NCBI RefSeq assembly: GCF_016862515.1
Contig: NZ_BONC01000016.1
Location: 1-64,000 of the forward strand
DNA: 64,000 nucleotides
DNA from: Asanoa iriomotensis
GTDB taxonomy: Bacteria; Actinomycetota; Actinomycetes; Mycobacteriales; Micromonosporaceae
Direction: 5' to 3'
The notes beneath the pieces are model-generated. The model saw nothing but the letters and a program-made list of their open reading frames with translations. It did not search any database and had not been told where the DNA came from. Of this stretch, positions 60,822-64,000 are shown piece after piece; position 1 is the stretch's first letter; each line of letters begins with the position of its first letter. A program made the translations under genes and the position numbers.

Positions 60822-63800
60822 GCGGGCACCTCCACGCCCCGGAGGTCGGCGAGCGCGGCCCGGTCCGCGTCCAACGCCGACAGCTCGGTGTCGATCAGCC
60901 CGCTGAAGAAGGTGGCCGGCGTACCCGGGAAGCCCGGCCGCGGATCGCGGTGCCATTGGTGCAGCCATGGCTCCAGCTCGGCAAGGCCAGCGAGCAGCGG
61001 CAGCAGCCGATCCGGCGGCCAACCGCCCTGGGTCTTGCGATCGAGATAGACGGTCGCGAGCGCCTGGGCCTGGGCGAGATGGTCCCAGCCGGCCCACCCG
61101 ATCAGCTCGGTCGCGTCGCCGTCGCGCCCGGCCTTCGGATAGGAGACAAATCGCTCCTTGGGCACGTCGAGCTTGCCCCGATGCCGCCAATAGCTCTGCT
61201 TGACGAAGTCAGTCGAGCTGTATTTCGGCGGCACCGCGATGTCGAAGCTCTCGCCGGCGTCTACGCGGCGCTGCAACGCCCAGGTGCGCTCCCACTGCGC
61301 CCGCTTGCGCAGGCCCGCCGCCTTGTAACGCTGGCGCGGCAGGAACGGCACGTGCTCGTCGGCGACCAGCTTGGCCACCGACCGCACAAGATCGTGCTGG
61401 TCGGTGCCGACCCAGAGATCGAGCACGTGCCGGAAGTCGTCGTAGTGTCGCACCCGGTCGGCGAGCTGCGCTACCGACATCGGCGTCGGCGCGCCACCCC
61501 ACAGCTCCGTCGCCTCGAGCCGGTCGAGCAGCCAGCCGCGCAACGCGGCCTGCTCCAACGCCTCCCACCCGTCGGTCGACCAGCGCCGCTTGCACTCCGG
61601 CCGCTCGATCAGCTCAATGTTGCGGTCGGACTCGATGGCCGCGACCCGCTTCTCCACCTTCGCCCGATAACCCGCCGACCAGTGCGCCGGCAACTCCGTG
61701 ATCGGCCTTGAGCCGTGCCGCGCGAACCAGACCGTGTCCGTCTCACCCGCAGCGATCTTGCGCGCAAGCACGATCTCGAACGCCCGCTCGCCCGGCGCGA
61801 GCTCCGGCACGTCTGCGTCGAGCGCTGTGAGATCGTCGGGCATCAGGTCGTAGAGCCGGTAGACCCGCCAGTCGATCTCCTCCTGCAACGCGATCATCCG
61901 TCGCCGCGTCGCGAGCCACTCCACCTTGGCCGCCGCGAGCCGCTCCAGGGTCGGCACACCGTCGCTCGCGACCGCCGAGGGACTCACCTCCGCGAGGCGG
62001 GTCGCGGACGCGTCGAGCCTACGAGCCAGTTCCAGCGGGTACGCCGCCGGCAGCGGAAACTCCTTGAGCTTCGTCCCCGTGAACTCGTAAAAGCGCTCCC
62101 AGTCCTGGCTCTTAAACCCCTCATTGACGCCTTGGCCGCCTTTGTCGTGGCTGACCTGCTTGAGCCAGAAGCACGCGGTCGAACTGTTCAACAACCCCAG
62201 CAACCGCAGATGCGCGTCCTCACCAGCCCCCTCTGGCAACTTGATCACCGGCGACGATTGCTTGAAGAGCTTGTCACCTCGATCGAGCACGAAATGGTTG
62301 TGGGTGGTCACGAAAGCAAAAACGATCGTCAGGGGCACCTCAACCCTCGAACGATAGAATTCTCGATATTCAAACCATGCGAAATTCTTGATCTCCGTAA
62401 CGGGGGTGCCGAATCGTTTCCGGTCTAGCAATATCGGCTTACTCGGCCACAGAAACTGCTCCAGCTTCGGTGCGAGGTAGTCGACCACACGGAGAGAGTC
62501 ATCATAGGGCCACACCGCGAGGTTGCCTGGGTTCAGCCCGTAGTCTCGCACTTCGTCGCCCTCGATCATCCAACGCACTGGGAGATCTCCGAGCCGACGG
62601 GCTGTCTCCACAGTCGGAAGGAAGTATGCATCGTCAGCCCCGGTGATCGCATAGAATCCAACGACGGCATCAATATCGGACAGGCTCGTAGAGGAAGCAC
62701 TGTTGATGCGCCCCATCACATCGCTGGCGCCGCCTCCGCTGAGGCTCCACGGATGCGTCAAGAGCAGCCGACGGCCTATATCGAGTACCGAAACCCAGTC
62801 CGACTCCGAACCCGGAGAGTCGATCTGCCGAACAATTCCCTTCCACACCAAACCCTCGCTGGCCACGGCGGGCTGGCCCGGCTCGCCCCGCATACCCAAA
62901 ACCGCCCGAACGGTACCGCTTCGCTTGAGATGATTCGCACGGCCGACCAGGATTACGGTCGGAGTGCCGTGACCAGGGATGTAGGCGCCGGAGGTGTCGA
63001 TAACCTCGGTCAACTCAATCTGATGTGCGAAGTAGGCATTAATGAGCTTCGTGCCGAACTCGCGCTTCATGAAGGCATTCGCCGTGATCTGCCCGACCCA
63101 GCCAGCGCCAACTCCGTCACCGTCGCCGCGCTTGGCGAGGTCAAAGAAGCGCTTCGCGAACGGCACGGTCAGCTGATATTGGCGGTGGCAGACCTCGGGA
63201 TATGCCTCACGATAAGCCGCGTTGCGGGCCGGATCCTTCACGGTGATATAGGGCGGATTGCCCACGACCACGGTGTAAAGCCCCTGCTCCAGATATTTGC
63301 CAAGCGCGTCGGCGTCTTCGGTCGCGAACGCGAATGCCGACCGGCCCTCGACCAGGTCGATCAGATCGCCCTGGTGTCGTGACTTGCGGCCCCAGTCGAG
63401 CAGCGAGTCGCCGACAGCGAGCCGCAGGTTGAAGTCGGGGGCGGTCTCGAGGTTGCGCAGGCCGCACTCCTTCAGGGCGGCTACGACGAGGCGGAAGCGG
63501 GCGATGGCCACCGCGAACGGATTGACGTCGACGCCGGTGACCTGGTCGAGTGCACGCTGCACGAGCAATCGCACATCGGTGGCGGGTTCGCGCTGCTTCC
63601 AGCGGGTGACGAGCCGGTCGAAGGCGCCGAGCAGGAAGTGGCCGGATCCGCAGGTGGGGTCGATGACGCTCATCCTGGCGAGCCCGAACTCAGCGTAGGC
63701 AGGCTCGAAGGCGCGGTCGAGGACGAACTCCTCGACGAACTCTGGTGTCTGGAGCAGGGCGTAGGTCACCCGGGCGTGGACCGATAGATCCTGGTAGAGA

Positions 63801-64000
63801 TCGCCCAGGAAGCGGGTGTCGAGGTCGTCGTCGTCCACGAACGAGGCGAGGCCCTCGCCGCGCCGGAAGAAGTCGGAGAGGTCTTCGGCGGCGCGGCCGG
63901 AGATGTCGAAGCGCCAGACCGGGTTGTGGCTGTCGAAGACGTTGCCGGTGGCGGCCTTGTCACGCAAATGGCTGAAGGCGCTGCGTAGGAAATGGCGGTC
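60818..64000 (-). CDS. pglX: BREX type 2 adenine-specific DNA methyltransferase PglX (5' end outside window)
   Basis: The frame is open to the right edge, so the N-terminus is missing; the part seen is 1060 residues. The SAM motif VIDPTCGSGHFLLG lies near 63640-63680 and the catalytic VVVGNPPYI at 63244-63270, the order of gamma-type N6-adenine enzymes. The C-terminal half is the target-recognition and BREX-specific region. PglX marks host DNA so that the Pgl/BREX machinery spares it. The DNA from about 62.1 to 63.1 kb is visibly less GC-rich, fitting a target-recognition domain with separate ancestry. pglW would be expected next, off the window. Confidence 0.93.
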   Translation of the reverse strand, partial: DRHFLRSAFSHLRDKAATGNVFDSHNPVWRFDISGRAAEDLSDFFRRGEGLASFVDDDDLDTRFLGDLYQDLSVHARVTYALLQTPEFVEEFVLDRAFEPAYAEFGLARMSVIDPTCGSGHFLLGAFDRLVTRWKQREPATDVRLLVQRALDQVTGVDVNPFAVAIARFRLVVAALKECGLRNLETAPDFNLRLAVGDSLLDWGRKSRHQGDLIDLVEGRSAFAFATEDADALGKYLEQGLYTVVVGNPPYITVKDPARNAAYREAYPEVCHRQYQLTVPFAKRFFDLAKRGDGDGVGAGWVGQITANAFMKREFGTKLINAYFAHQIELTEVIDTSGAYIPGHGTPTVILVGRANHLKRSGTVRAVLGMRGEPGQPAVASEGLVWKGIVRQIDSPGSESDWVSVLDIGRRLLLTHPWSLSGGGASDVMGRINSASSTSLSDIDAVVGFYAITGADDAYFLPTVETARRLGDLPVRWMIEGDEVRDYGLNPGNLAVWPYDDSLRVVDYLAPKLEQFLWPSKPILLDRKRFGTPVTEIKNFAWFEYREFYRSRVEVPLTIVFAFVTTHNHFVLDRGDKLFKQSSPVIKLPEGAGEDAHLRLLGLLNSSTACFWLKQVSHDKGGQGVNEGFKSQDWERFYEFTGTKLKEFPLPAAYPLELARRLDASATRLAEVSPSAVASDGVPTLERLAAAKVEWLATRRRMIALQEEIDWRVYRLYDLMPDDLTALDADVPELAPGERAFEIVLARKIAAGETDTVWFARHGSRPITELPAHWSAGYRAKVEKRVAAIESDRNIELIERPECKRRWSTDGWEALEQAALRGWLLDRLEATELWGGAPTPMSVAQLADRVRHYDDFRHVLDLWVGTDQHDLVRSVAKLVADEHVPFLPRQRYKAAGLRKRAQWERTWALQRRVDAGESFDIAVPPKYSSTDFVKQSYWRHRGKLDVPKERFVSYPKAGRDGDATELIGWAGWDHLAQAQALATVYLDRKTQGGWPPDRLLPLLAGLAELEPWLHQWHRDPRPGFPGTPATFFSGLIDTELSALDADRAALADLRGVEVPA

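Overview
The window is high-GC actinomycete chromosome, with many GTG starts, 4-bp start/stop overlaps and actinobacterial families (class F sortase, WYL regulators, BTAD regulator, BREX type 2/Pgl). The gene content fits Micromonosporaceae or a relative, but genus cannot be fixed from sequence alone.

Region 1 (1-20030) looks like ordinary host chromosome. It opens with a DUF4331 / sortase / TPR / nickel-cobalt transporter cluster. A VIT-vWA protein with a MerR regulator and a long palindromic operator follows. Next come a PrcB-like protein, a receiver-thioredoxin reductase fusion, two regulator/target pairs with visible operators, an aldo/keto reductase, acyltransferases, a DUF4097 protein plus the wreck of a second one, a CoA transferase, a CPT-like kinase and a small surface protein.

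Region 2 (about 20095 to at least 46674) is an integrated conjugative element. It enters at a tRNA-Arg(CCG) gene and begins with a large serine integrase whose frame runs antisense through the tRNA and on into the neighbouring host gene. A LysM/BTAD regulator and a membrane-anchored actin/Hsp70-like ATPase stand back to back after it, then cargo of mostly unknown function. The transfer module has a replication-relaxation protein, a VirD4-like coupling ATPase, VirB4, a PrgI-like protein, a VirB6/TrbL-like protein and a VirB2-like pilin. No classical relaxase or cell-wall hydrolase was recognised. Downstream are a sigma-like regulator, an intact and a degenerate DNA methyltransferase in tandem, and a diguanylate-cyclase-like gene. 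A heptamer, CTGTCAG/CTGACAG, recurs in the gaps of this module and is the most interesting unexplained signal. The right end was not found.

Region 3 (46833-50573) is a transition zone: a stand-alone ATP-dependent DNA ligase, two overlapping small Cys-motif genes, and an overlapping trio (membrane protein, ESX/WXG-like protein, small acidic protein).

Region 4 (50989-64000, minus strand) is a tightly coupled BREX type 2 (Pgl) phage-defence operon in the order pglX-pglY-pglZ-brxD-brxHI. The 5' end of pglX, and the expected pglW, lie beyond the window. Element plus BREX make this a defence and mobility island.
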